This document shows positions 9,206 through 19,226 of a stretch of 60,000 bases of DNA, piece after piece. Each line of letters begins with the position of its first letter. Position 1 is the first letter of the stretch. Origin of the DNA: Prorocentrum cordatum. Its lineage: Eukaryota; Sar; Dinophyceae; Prorocentrales; Prorocentraceae. The stretch lies in contig CAUYUJ010010446.1 of the NCBI GenBank assembly GCA_963575745.1, positions 1,061,089 through 1,121,088 on the forward strand, in the 5' to 3' direction. The notes below the pieces were generated by a model. That model did not search any database. It was not told the origin of the DNA and saw only the letters and a program-made list of their open reading frames with translations. The position numbers and the translations under genes are program-made.

Positions 9206-10769
9206 ATATAGCCCAAATGGCTGCGGCGGGGGGGGGGGGGCGCGGGTCGATGGGGAGAGCGGGATGAGCGCAGCGCCAGGGGGGGGGCTGGCGGGAAGAA
9301 GGGGGGCGCCACGGGCGCAACACCGAGAGGGAGGGAGGAGGAAAAGGACAGGGGGGGCGGAGGATGCGGACAGGAGATACAGATGCAATGATGCAAGGAT
9401 GCTCAGTGGTCCGTTATCTTATCCATCGTCATCATCCGCATCATCCTGGCTATCCTCGTATCCTCGTCCTTTGGATTATATAATACTCTTCTCTTCAACA
9501 CTCTTCCTCATCGAGAACTTCTCATCCCCCCTCCCGCCCCACCCACTGCATGGACCACGCTCGTCCGCATGCTCGCACATCCCCCCGCCCCCCTCACCGC
9601 CCACCCACCTCGCCCTGCCACGTGCACGCGCTCCCTTCACTACGCCCTCCCATCCTCAACCTAACCTCTCAGCCTCTACTCATCCTCCGGCGGCGCGCGC
9701 CGCGCGGACGTCGGGGCGCCGGGGGGGGGGGGGCCTCCAGCGGCAGAGGCGAGCGGCGAGCGCCGCGGCCTGCCGCAGCTCGGGCCGAAGGCGACGACGC
9801 CGTCCAGGCGCCTCCCGCGACGCGGCACGGCGACGATGACACGATGACGACGCAGGCAGGACAGGAGGAGGCTGAGTTATGAGTTATCCCGCACCATCAC
9901 CCTCTCCTCCGCACCACCCTGGCTATCAAGTATCGCGTCAAATCGTCATATAGCCTCGTATTCCTCCTCGAGAACTTCTCATCCCCCCTCCCGCTCCCTA
10001 CTGCAGGTGACCACACTCGTCCGCGTGCCATCCCATCCCGCCCTCCACCCACCCACCCCCGCCACCACCCCCAGCCCCCCAGCCCCAGCCCCCTCGCCCT
10101 GCCACATGTCACATGCCCCCAACTCCCTTCCCTGCACCCCCCAATCCTCAACATCTCATCATCGTGGTCCTCTCCTCAGCCTCTCCTCATCCTCCGGCGG
10201 CGCGCGCCGCGCGGACGCTGGGGGGGGGGGGGCCTCCAGCGGCAGAGGCGAGCGGCGAGCGCCGCAGCCTGCCGCAGCTGAAGGCGACGACCTCGAGCAC
10301 CAGGCACCTCCCGCGGCGCGGGCACGGCGGCGGCGACGATGACACGATGGCGGCGCAGGCAGGACAGGAGGACGAGGCGGGGTGGGGGGAAGGGGGGGGG
10401 GACGGGGTGCGGCAGTGGAAGGGCGGAGAGACGGAGGGAGGACACTTCGGAGACACAGTGGGCATGGCGAGGATGCGAGGAGAGGCGAAGGAGGAGGCAG
10501 GGGGGTGGGGGACAGGACAGAGAGGGGCGACGAGGCCCTGCGACAGGAGAGAGGGACAGGACAGGAGAGGCGATGGCGATGCGATGAAACCCGAGACCCG
10601 AGGCCCCGACTCTTCAGAGTCGTCGGTCGACGCCGGCAGTCGTGCGCGCCCGCACGCGGGGAACACCAATCGCAACGGAAGCGACGGAAGCGGCCCTGGC
10701 AGTGCGCTGCGCACGATGGAAGGAAAACAGATCACAGACGCTCGGCTCGCTGCGATGCGCACCCTCCGC
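9206..10769. repeat. Intergenic region with tandem segmental duplication
   Basis: Two related blocks, about 9512-9868 and 9969-10371, share the opening CGAGAACTTCTCATCCCCCC, the central CTCCGGCGGCGCGCGCCGCG and the closing GCAGGCAGGACAGGAG in the same order. Offsets are 457-507 bp, so indels separate the copies. No credible gene was found between the methyltransferase-like gene and the four-exon gene. A TATATA string at 9206-9211 lies just upstream of the ATG at 9205. Confidence 0.6.
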
Positions 10770-11927
10770 TCAGCACGGCTGGCACGGCTGGTACGCGGCG
10801 CCGGCCTGCCGCGATGCGATCGCGGGTCGCGGGGCCGCGGCCGCCGCCACCGGGGCCATCAAGTCCGGGTCGGTGGTGGCGATGTCGAAGGCGTCCGCGT
10901 ACCACCACCTCCAGACCTGATCAGGCCGAACGCAAAGCAGCTCACATCATCACCATCACCCACATCTGTGCAAACGCGGTCTTGCGCAACATATGGGGCG
11001 TGTGAATGCGCACCAAAACCCTGGATCGTACTCGAGACCTGGCTGGGTTTTGAATTCAATCCAAAAACAGATATTACTCAAGACCGGGTCTGCACAGACC
11101 GGGCGACGACGGGTGGTTTGGATGCGATGTGTTCGCCCCCTCCCCACCAGCTTCCACCCTGCAGTCGAGTTGCTCGGGGTGGCGCCGTCGAACTGCCAGT
11201 CCACCTCTCCGGAGGGAGTCAGAATGTTCCCCCCCCATGTCCCGCCCACAATGCGCGCTGGGCCCACGCGGGCGATGTAGGGGCACACTGACACGCGAGG
11301 GGCGGGGGGGGAGAGGGCGTCGGGGGCGGGGGGCGGAGCGACGATGCGACGGGCGGGCCGCGCGGATCACCGCGCGGCCCGCGCGGCGCCACCCAGAAGG
11401 ATGGAGGGACATGGAGAGGAGGAGGGGGTCCTGAGGAGGAGGGAGGAGGAGGAAGGAGTCCCAGCGGAGGAGGAGGACGAGGGGGGGGGGGGGGAAGGAT
11501 GACTGAGGATGACGACCTTGCGCCAGCGCTGCAGCCGCCGACACCACCACCACGACCGGGTGTATGTGGGCTCAACCTTCACGTAGACGCCGTTGCCGAC
11601 GACCGGGGTGCCGTAGTCGACCTCAGTCCAAGAGTGCCTGAGAGCGGGGTGGAATAATCATCATCCGCATCGTACTCATTGTCGTCGCTATTCACATCGT
11701 TTGCGTCATCTCCCTCCTGGACTGTGTTGTGTTGTGTTGGGACCTTGGGACCGGCATTCCAGAATCTAGGGCGGACCGTCGGACAGTTGTTGGAACGGCA
11801 TTCCAAAATCTAGGCCTGAATGTTTTGGGAACGGGAGGGCGGGAGGGGGGCGGAGGGGGCGGGCAGCGGGTCACCGCGAGCCGTCGGGGTTGAAGCCCTG
11901 CGAGTAGCGCTCGGACGGACTGAGCAT
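10770..11927 (-). CDS. Four-exon hypothetical Trp-rich protein (~151 aa)
   Basis: Exons are 11927-11875, 11637-11522, 11287-11148 and 10916-10770. Introns are 237 nt (GTGACC...CTCTCAG), 234 nt (GCAAGG...GTGTCAG, a GC-AG intron) and 231 nt (GTGGGG...TGATCAG). Joining them gives an uninterrupted frame from ATG to TGA with phases 2, 1 and 0 all consistent, strong internal support for a gene that no single reading frame reveals. The product is about 151 residues, starts MLSPSERYSQGFNPDG and is rich in Trp and Tyr (SWWWCRRLQRW; GTWGGNILTPSGEVDWQF; WRWWYADAFD). It ends in an Ala-rich tail with QPCQPC. I do not recognise it. An SL-like 12-mer lies 68-79 bases upstream of the ATG. Confidence 0.65.
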
Positions 11928-11987
11928 CCCGCGGGGCGCGGCACGGCCCGGCACGGCGCGCGACGTGAAGGCGCAGCCCGTGGGGCG

Positions 11988-12008
11988 CGTCAGTGCCAAA
12001 ATGGCTGC
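11988..12008 (-). promoter_or_regulatory. Possible relic spliced leader upstream of the four-exon gene
   Basis: On the minus strand AGCCATTTTGGC (11995-12006) matches the core of the dinoflagellate SL over 12 of 12 bases. The flanking bases match poorly (15/21 overall). It lies in the right orientation and distance to be the 5' leader of the gene starting at 11927. Confidence 0.45.
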
Positions 12009-12386
12009 AGTCAACGAGCCGACATCGACAAACGACGCCATTCCATACCCCAGTCAATTAATACAATGCAGGCCATGCAGGAATGTCTAGCACAACAATG
12101 ATGCACGCGTCCCTGGCACGTTTCACTCCGAGTGGTATACATACCCCTACCCGTACCCTACCCCCGATGAGTCTAGACGCGCCCACACATGGCGACACAT
12201 TTATTGTGTTCACGACAAATTACTACAGATGTCCGATCTGAGTGTTGGAAGCGAAGCGGCAACAGGCACGCCACAGCAGCGCAATGCAAGATGTGACCTA
12301 CTCCCACAATCACATGTGGATGCATGAGGCGCTGGCGAAGCAACTACAACATACTAGCACCGACCCTATTACATAGAATGGCGCGG

Positions 12387-13028
12387 TCAATATGGTTTGG
12401 TGCCCTGACTCAACCGCACTGCGCATTGCTTGTAGTACTGCGTGCGGGTGTCCACGTCCTTACACACAGAGCGCAGCGACAAGCTGAGCGCGCGCCTCCA
12501 CCCATTGGTGTGCGCCCCGCACTTGATGCAGAAGAGCGTCGGGATCGGCATGTCGATGGCCGGGTCGAAGTAGCGATCCACGGCGTCGACGCAGCGAAGC
12601 TCGTGCGTGACGTGGCACTTTCCGGGGAAGGTTCTGTCCAGACGGAAGTCTGTGCACGGGCGAAGCACATCTGTCAGCACAACACCACCGTACTCGGTAA
12701 TGAGCCCAGGATCGACTGCCATCAAGCCGATCCTCTGACCCGGGATGCGAACCATACGGTAGGGTTGCGGCGGGCGATCACCAACGACGGTGGGCTGGCG
12801 GAACATGACGCGGATGCGACAGCGGATGCGAGCCGGGTACGCGCAGAAGGGCTCGGGTCGGGAGCGCGACAATTCAACCGACAAGTGGCCATGTGAGCCA
12901 ACATGTGCTACTGGTGGTGGGATGGACGCCCCGTCGACGCAACAATAGCTCGCGCAAGACGATATGTCAGAGCTCGTATCGATGGTCTGACACAGCGCAG
13001 GCTTCGAAACCAGTTGACGGGGCAGCAC
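12387..13028 (-). CDS. Terminal exon with LINE-type C-terminal zinc motif
   Basis: An open frame follows a good acceptor (CTGATCAG before GTGCTGCCC at 13028) and has no ATG start, so it is probably an internal-to-terminal exon. The last ~90 residues contain FCIKCGAHTNGWRR with a downstream Cys, then RLSQGTKPY at the stop. This Cx2CG...C plus RLxxGxxP ending is the same layout as the ends of the two LINE copies in this window (44304 and 51998). It may be a remnant of a retroelement or a cellular gene that shares the motif. Upstream on this strand lies the 21-bp array, so any 5' exons would be beyond it or are lost. From here to 11928, only the SL-like site was seen. Confidence 0.4.
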   Translation of the reverse strand: MLPRQLVSKPALCQTIDTSSDISSCASYCCVDGASIPPPVAHVGSHGHLSVELSRSRPEPFCAYPARIRCRIRVMFRQPTVVGDRPPQPYRMVRIPGQRIGLMAVDPGLITEYGGVVLTDVLRPCTDFRLDRTFPGKCHVTHELRCVDAVDRYFDPAIDMPIPTLFCIKCGAHTNGWRRALSLSLRSVCKDVDTRTQYYKQCAVRLSQGTKPY

Positions 13029-13084
13029 CTGATCAGACGCTACGTCGCAGATTTAGCGACATACTACTCTACACACATTACGTT

Positions 13085-14350
13085 GACCACTTCACATCTG
13101 TAGTCAACTACTGCACGAATTTAATGACCTATGTCACACATTTGGTGAAGTAATTCACATATTTGGCACGTCATGTCACACGTTTTGTGAACTACTTCAC
13201 ATATTAAGTGAACTAATCCACGCATTTGGTGAACTACTTCACATATTTGATGATGTACTTCACATGTTTGGCGAATCAATTCGCAGTTTTGGTGAATTGC
13301 TTCACAGATTCTGTGAACTAATTCACGAATTTGGTGAACCAGTTCGCGGATTTGGTGAACCAGTTCGTGGATTTGGTGAACCAGTTCGCGGATTTAGTGA
13401 ACTAGTTCACATATTTAATGAATTACCTCACAATTTTAGTGAACCAGTTCGCGGATTTGGTGAACTACTTCCCACATTTCGTGAATTACCTCACAGATTT
13501 TGGTGAATTCATTCACATGTGCAGTGGTACCCTTCACATGCGTAGTGGAATACTGGACGAATTTGGTGAACTAATTCACAGATTTGGCGAGTGACTTCAC
13601 ATGTTTGGTGAATCAATTCACATGTTTAGTGAACTACTTCACATGTTTAGTGGACTAGTTCACGAATTTGGTGAACTACTTCACATGTTTGGCGAGTTAC
13701 CTTACATATTTGGTGAACCACTTCGCGCATTTAGTGAACTAGTTCACGAATTTGGTGAACTAATTCACACATTTGGTGAGTTTGTTTCACGCATTTGGTG
13801 ATTCACTCCGCATATTTAGTGAACTAGTTCACATGTTTAGTGAACTACTTCACACTTTTGATGAATTACGTCACGAATTTGGTGAACCAATTCACATTTG
13901 TGGTGGGGTACCTCACATGGTTGGTGAATCAATTCGCATGTTTGGTGAATTACTTCACATGTTTAGTGAACTAGTTCACGAATTTGGTGAATTACTTTAC
14001 ATATTTGGCGAGTTACCTTACGTATTTGGTGAACCACTTCGCGCATTTAGTGAACTAGTTCACGAATTTGGTGAACCAATTTACACATTTGGTGAGTTAC
14101 TTCGCGAATTTGGTGATTCACTTCGCATATTTAGTGAACTAGTTCACATAGTTTGTGAACTACTTCACACTTTTAATGAACTGCGTCACGAATTTGGTGA
14201 ACTAGTTCACATTTTTGGTGGAGTACATCACATGGTTGGTGAACCACTTCACATGTTTTGTGAGCTGCTTCACATATGTAGTGATTTACTGCGCGAATTT
14301 GGTGAACTACTTCACGTTTTTGGTGATGTACTGCACATGTGTGATGAATC
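13085..14350. repeat. Array of ~60 copies of a 21-bp palindromic unit
   Basis: The unit is close to TTCACATATTTGGTGAACTAG. The junction of consecutive units forms a dyad, perfect in places: GTGAACTAGTTCAC at 13397-13410. Period 21 is kept almost without slippage, so each frame encodes a heptad. On the plus strand it reads F-G/S-E-L-L/V-H-x over 13264-13506, 13601-13801 and 13773-14420. Stops interrupt it, so I treat it as non-coding satellite unless transcripts show otherwise. The array is AT-rich in a GC-rich setting. A 315-bp higher-order repeat (15 units) is visible from about 13600 to 14230. Confidence 0.85.
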
Positions 14351-14724
14351 ACGTGAGTGGGAAGGCGTGGGATATCTGGCGGCACCGTTGTGGCACTGGA
14401 GCACAGTCGGGCGTTCGTGACACCGTCGACGTTGAGAATGGGGGGAGGGCGGGGGCGGTGGAGACGGTCGTCGAGATGGGCTCGCGCGACGCGGGGCGGT
14501 GGGCGGGGCGGGGGTGAGGAGGAGGGGGGGGACGGATAGGGGGGGTCGGCGGAGTGAGAGGGTGGGAGGCGGGGGAAGGAGGGGGGGGGAGGGATGAGGA
14601 TGGAGGAGGGGTGGCGTTGAGAGTGCGCCTCCGACACATATGGCGAGCCAAGGAGCGGGGGGCCAGTGGGGGATGCAACGATGACGACGAGGAGGAGGAT
14701 GATGATGACATGCTTATTCCTTAT
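14351..14724. other. Intergenic G-rich spacer
   Basis: Between the satellite array and the next gene the plus strand is G-rich (GGGGGGAGGG-type runs). A GAC/GAT trinucleotide patch lies near 14680-14705. Nothing else was recognised. Confidence 0.5.
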
Positions 14725-16640
14725 TCAGAGCGGCCCGAGCTGCTCTGGCAGCGTTGCCTCCTCGCCGCTCTCCTCGAGGAGCCGCGCGGCCTCGTGCGCG
14801 ATGTGCACCACCGCGCCGCAGAACTCGTCCGAGAGCGGCATCGTCCAGACGCCGCGGTGCAGGAGCTGCGCCACCGCGTTCGCCATCTCATCCAGGGGCG
14901 CCTCGAGGCGCGGCAGGTCGGCGAGCCGCGCCCGGAAGTCACCGGCCCCAGGCGGCCGCGTCCGCTCCATCGGCCGCGGCGGCTGTGTCGGGTCGGGCGG
15001 CCGCGTCGCCGCAGCGGCGGCGACGCCTCGGACCGACCACCGCTCCCAACGCGCCAGCGGCAACTGGAGAGCGAAGTTGCGCGATGCGGGAGCGACGGCG
15101 CGGCCAGCGACGCGGGCTGCGCCCGCGGCCGCGGCGGCGCCCGGGCTGCCAGTCCCGTGGCCAGTCCTGGAGCTGGCGGCCGGGGCGGCCGGGTGCCCCG
15201 GGCGCCCCGCTGGGGGCGGCCCGGAGGGGGGGGGCCGGGCTCGGTGGCTGGGCGGCGGCCCCGGCGGGGGCCTCGGCCCGGGCGGCCTCGGCCCACGCTT
15301 GGACTTGGCCACCGTGCCCTTGGCGCGAGCCCGGGAGCCCTGGCCCTCCTTGCCCGCGCCCTTGGCCTTGCTGCCAGTGTCCGTGTCCTTGTCCTTGCCC
15401 TTGATCTGGTCCGTGTACTTGTCCTTGCCCTGGTCCTTGTCCTTGTTCTTGTCCATGCCATGGTCCGTGTCCGTGTCCTTGTCCTTGCCATGGCCCTTGT
15501 CGCCCTTGTCCTTGTTCTTGTCCTTGCCCTGGTCCGTGTCCTTGTCCGTGTCCTTGCTATGGCCCTTGTCCTTGTTCTTGTCCCTGCCCTGGTCCTTGTC
15601 CCTGTCCTTGCCCTTGTCCAGGTCCAGGGCCCATGGGCCAGCCTTGGCCGCTGCCGCATCCTTGGCCTGGGCGGCAGCGAGCGCCGCCCCAGCTGCTACC
15701 GCGGCGTCAGACATCGCGGGCGAGGCCGTCGGCGCCGCCGCCTCGCGCGGCCTCCTCTTCGCGCGCGGCGTGGGTGTCGGCGCGCGAGGCGGCGTCCTGG
15801 GCGCGCGCAGCCCTCCGCGGGGCGCGCCTCCGGCTCCGTAGGCCGATCTGGCCGCAAGGTCGACCGCGCTGACCGCGCCAGCGCCAGGCGGCTGAGGCTG
15901 ATGATGATCAGGCTGATGCTGACGACGGTGTGCTCCAGCTTCGGCTCCCACATCTCGCTCAGCAGGTCGGTGGGCTTCAGCTGTGGCCCCCCACACCCCC
16001 ACATCTCGCACTGCATGCTGGCCGCCACGATGCTCACGATGACGTTGGACTCCAGCTCCGGCCCCCGCATCTGGCTCAGCCGGCTGCCCACGATGGTCGT
16101 CATCACGTCGGGCCCCAGCTTCGACCCCCGCATCTCGCTCAGCATCGCGACGGGGGGGCGGCCGCCAGGGGCCCCAGCACTCGTCGGATGACGGGCCGTC
16201 CGGCGCCGGGCTCTCTGCGCGGCGCCCCTCGCGCTCTGCCACTGCTCTGCCGCCGCGGCGCGACCGGCGCGCGCGCTTGCGCCGCGGCGCGTCGGCGTCG
16301 GCGTCGGCGTCGGCGGCGTCGGCGGCGTCGGCGTCAGCGGCGTCGGCGCCAGCGCCAGCGTCGCCTGCGTCGGCGCCGGGCGACGGGCCGCCCGCGCCAG
16401 GCGCCAGCCGCGGCGCCAGCGGCGCCGCGTCCGCCGCGTCCGCCGCGGCCGCGACCACCGGCGGGCTGGGCGGGCCGCACTTCCCCTTCCCCGCCTTGGT
16501 GATCAGCGCGGCGGCCTCGGCCTCCTCCTCCAGCGAGGGCCCGGGCTCGCGGCGGCCGCGGCCCAGGCCCGCCATGCCGCGGCCGAGCGCCCGAGCGCCG
16601 AGCGCCGAAGCGCGGCGCGCGCGGACCTTGGCGGCCAAAA
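14725..16640 (-). CDS. Low-complexity protein with Lys/Asp repeats and a folded C-terminus
   Basis: The open frame begins after an acceptor (GTTGCAG at 16647-16641) and has no good ATG, so this is probably the 3' exon of a longer minus-strand gene, possibly the zinc-finger gene at 17451-19226. It holds acidic Ala/Asp runs, a basic patch (RRKRARRSRRGGR) and a long Lys/Asp-rich repeat (DKDQGRDKNKDKGHSKD) at 15380-15620. The more ordinary ~75-residue end includes LLHRGVWTMPLSDEFCGAVV, with stop at 14725. Over 15925-16150 a neighbouring frame (MLSEMRGSKLGPDVMTTIVG) looks more protein-like than this one, so a pair of frameshifts or an intron may be hidden there. No function can be assigned. Confidence 0.45.
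15925..16150 (-). repeat. ~78-bp imperfect tandem repeat
   Basis: About three units begin CTGAGCGAGATG(C/T)GGG on the minus strand and are spaced roughly 78 bp apart. In one frame they encode variants of LSEMRGxKLxxxVxxxIV. Confidence 0.6.
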
Positions 16641-17450
16641 CTGCAACGCAACGGATACAACAATACAGGATGATGCTGACGGGTGGTGATGATGATGATG
16701 ATGACGATGATGATGATGATGATCAGGAGGATGATGATGATTATGATGATGATGATGATGATGAGGATGATGATGATAATGGCTGGCTGTCCTCCCTCCG
16801 ATCCCTTCTCGCCATCTCTCTCACTCGGTGATCCGGCATTATCATCGCCCTCCATCCTCATCATGACTCATCATGCCACCGCGGACCGCCCTCCACCTGC
16901 CTCCTCATCCCGCCTCCTCCGAGGGCCTCCCTCCTCCGGTTCCTATCCGGTCATCATCTCTCCTCCTCTCCCTCTCCATTATCATTACCATCGGGCGTTG
17001 GCGCGTAATCCTTCTCCGCCTCCTCCGCATCCACACCCGCTTCTCCTACCCCCGGCATCCAACCCTCGCCCATGGAACGGGGGGCAATGGAAGGCCGGCG
17101 GGCGGGCGCGCACCGCGGAGGCCGCCGGCCGTCTGCGTCATCAGCGTCAGCCTGCTGGAGGCGCTGGTCGTGGCGCCTGGCGCCAGGCGGGCGAGGGGGG
17201 GGGGCGGGGCGGTGGCGGGGGGGGGGCGGAGGGGGGGCGAGGGCGACGATCAAGCGACGCAGACGGGGCGGGGCGGGACGAGATGACGACGGAGCGACGA
17301 TGAGACGGGGTTGAGGGGTTGAGACGATGCGGGGTCGGGAACTTGATGAAGGGAGGGCGTGGCAGGGCGGTGGCGAGAGAAGTCCAGCAGAATGCCAGGA
17401 GTATAACACTACTCTGAATATGATACGTCGAGGGATGTGCGCAGGCAGGC
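16641..17450. repeat. Non-coding stretch with (GAT)n microsatellite
   Basis: GAT/TGA trinucleotide repeats fill about 16684-16785. The remainder is C/T-rich then G-rich. A possible exon (acceptor CGCCAG, then RHDQRLQQADADDADG) lies near 17085-17190 on the minus strand but could not be joined with confidence. Confidence 0.5.
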
Positions 17451-19226
17451 TCAGGAGCTCAGGGGGATAGGAGCCTCCTGCCCAGGAAGGACGACGAGAC
17501 GACGATGGTGGGACCCCACGGGGGACCCCGGCCCCGGCCCGACTCCTGACAGACCCTGCCGCCCCGCCGCCTCGCCGTCGTACAGCCACTGCCTGCGCAC
17601 CAGGCAGAGCTGGTTCCCGCCGCGACCGACGTCGGCCCAATCGCAGAGCCAGCCGTCGGCGTCCGCAGGGCGAACCATGTGCGGTGACCCAGCGAGCTGC
17701 TCTGCGACCAGCTGGCCGCACGACTCGTGGAACGTGAGCGCGCACATCGCACACTCGCGCGCTGGCTCATCGATCTCTGCCTCGCACAAGCAGCACGCGG
17801 TGATGGTGTCAGCTTCATCGCCGCCGAGTGCCGATAATGCAAGCTCTGCCATGCGCTTCAACCTGGGTGCAATTCCATTCACCCAACACACGTGGCTTCT
17901 CGACACACCTGCTACCCGTCTGGGGAACAGGAGTGCCACGACATAACTATATATTATATGACAACAGGTTGAGCTCCAGCTCCGCTCCAGCTCCACAACT
18001 GATCGGCCCACGCGGGCCATGGGGCCCGGGACCGCGCGCCCCCTCCCCGACGCCCGCGCACTGCGCGCTTTGGGCAAATGCCAGCCAACCTGCCCAACCA
18101 GCCAATCAACCAACCAACCAAATACCACCTTTAACATCGCCGAATCGATCACGGCCGACCAAACCCAGCAAAACAACCGACCAACCAGCAACGCGGGGGG
18201 GGATCTGGGGAGGAGGAGAAGGAGAAGGAGAAAACTGGGGAGGAGGAGGAAGAGGAAGACTGGGGAGAATGAAGACTGGAGTGTGTTGTTGAGCACGCGT
18301 GCCCCCGCATGACCTCATCGTCTGCGGCTGTACCACCGTATTCACGAAGGTCTTCACCTTTTCCACGGTGTAGCCGACGTCGGGATGGATCACGCGGGCA
18401 GCGGCGAATGATCGCAATGGTGACCACCCCTGCGTAGGCCACACTGCACGGGGAGGGTCCCGGGAACAATCGATACGCACGCGGCGTCCTGTGAGCCGCG
18501 ATGGGTCAATCCACTTCACGAGCACACATGCCCGTTCGCGCTCTCCGGAGGGCCTGTCTTCGTCGAGCCACATCAGAGACAGACCGCCGCCACCAATCTT
18601 GCTAGAGATCATCGCCCTGGCTCGATCCCGCAACACATCTGCCCCAGCCAGGCTGCCCTCGCACCACAATCCGACGACCAGGGTGACGCGCGGGTCGTCG
18701 CCGACGTCGCCGCCGGCATCGCCCCCATCACTGGGTGGATCAGGTGGATGATGCGGCGGCGCCGGTGGCGGAGTTGCCGAAGCCAGGGTCGCCGGCGTTG
18801 CCTCGCGGGCAGCGTCTGCAGCCTCTGCAGCCTCCTTCGCCAATCGCTCCGCGCGAGCTGCCGCCGCGCGGGCTCTCAGCTCGACAGCGTCGAGGTCGGC
18901 CTCGTGCATTGCAGCCATCGCCGCTTCAAACTCTAGATTGTCAGGGTGGACATCCTCGCCTAAGCCCGCCTCAGCCAGTGCACTGGACCAGTCAAACCGA
19001 TCCTGGAACGCCGCCTTCTTCCGAGCTGCCCCCTTCTCAACGCCAGAGCGGTCAAGGAATGCTGCAACGCGTTCCGCCTCAACCCGCTGCACGAAGGCCT
19101 CATCGTCGGCGGCTGTTGCCCCTGGAACATCATGATCATAATGGCGGTCTGCAGATGCGAGATCACCAAACAAAGCTGCAGCCTGGGGCCGCCGCGGGGG
19201 CAACCGTTCGCCAGCCGCAACACAGT
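17451..19226 (-). CDS. PHD/RING-like zinc-finger protein, at least two exons
   Basis: Exon 1 runs 19226-18314 (acceptor CCAG before ACTGTG; donor GAG/GTCATG). Exon 2 starts at 17862 (acceptor GCACCCAG/G), and joining is in phase (ATG AG + G). Exon 1 encodes a helical N-terminal region, an Ala-rich coiled-coil-like stretch (RARAAAARAERLAKEAAEA) and a domain with GGGLSLMWLDEDRPSGERER and VGYTVEKVKTF. Exon 2 contains CCLCEAEIDEPARECAMC followed by ALTFHESC: the Cx2C...Cx2Cx4Hx2C order of PHD/RING fingers. A final metal-binding pair is not clear. The 5' end is missing because no ATG is in frame, and the 3' end may continue to the exon at 14725-16640. I recall similar two-domain proteins as a repeated dinoflagellate family; the role is unknown. 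Confidence 0.6.

Noticed and set aside
9206-9211. TATATA as a promoter box
   Set aside because: It is a short AT string directly against the ATG. Dinoflagellate promoters are not known to rely on canonical TATA boxes, so no promoter is called.
9164-9388. Upstream extension of the methyltransferase-like gene to 9388
   Set aside because: It would start with TTG and adds only Pro-rich text from non-coding DNA. ATG codons at 9205 and 9163 are better.
10113-11291. 392-codon plus-strand frame
   Set aside because: It covers the four-exon minus gene antisense and is Arg/Gly-rich with no motif. The minus exons join in exact phase.
13085-14350. CRISPR array
   Set aside because: Units are contiguous 21-mers without unique spacers, and the context is eukaryotic.
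14554-16191. 545-codon plus-strand frame with Leu/Val repeats
   Set aside because: It is an antisense reading of the Lys/Asp repeat (GTCCTT words give LVLVLV), without start context or domains.
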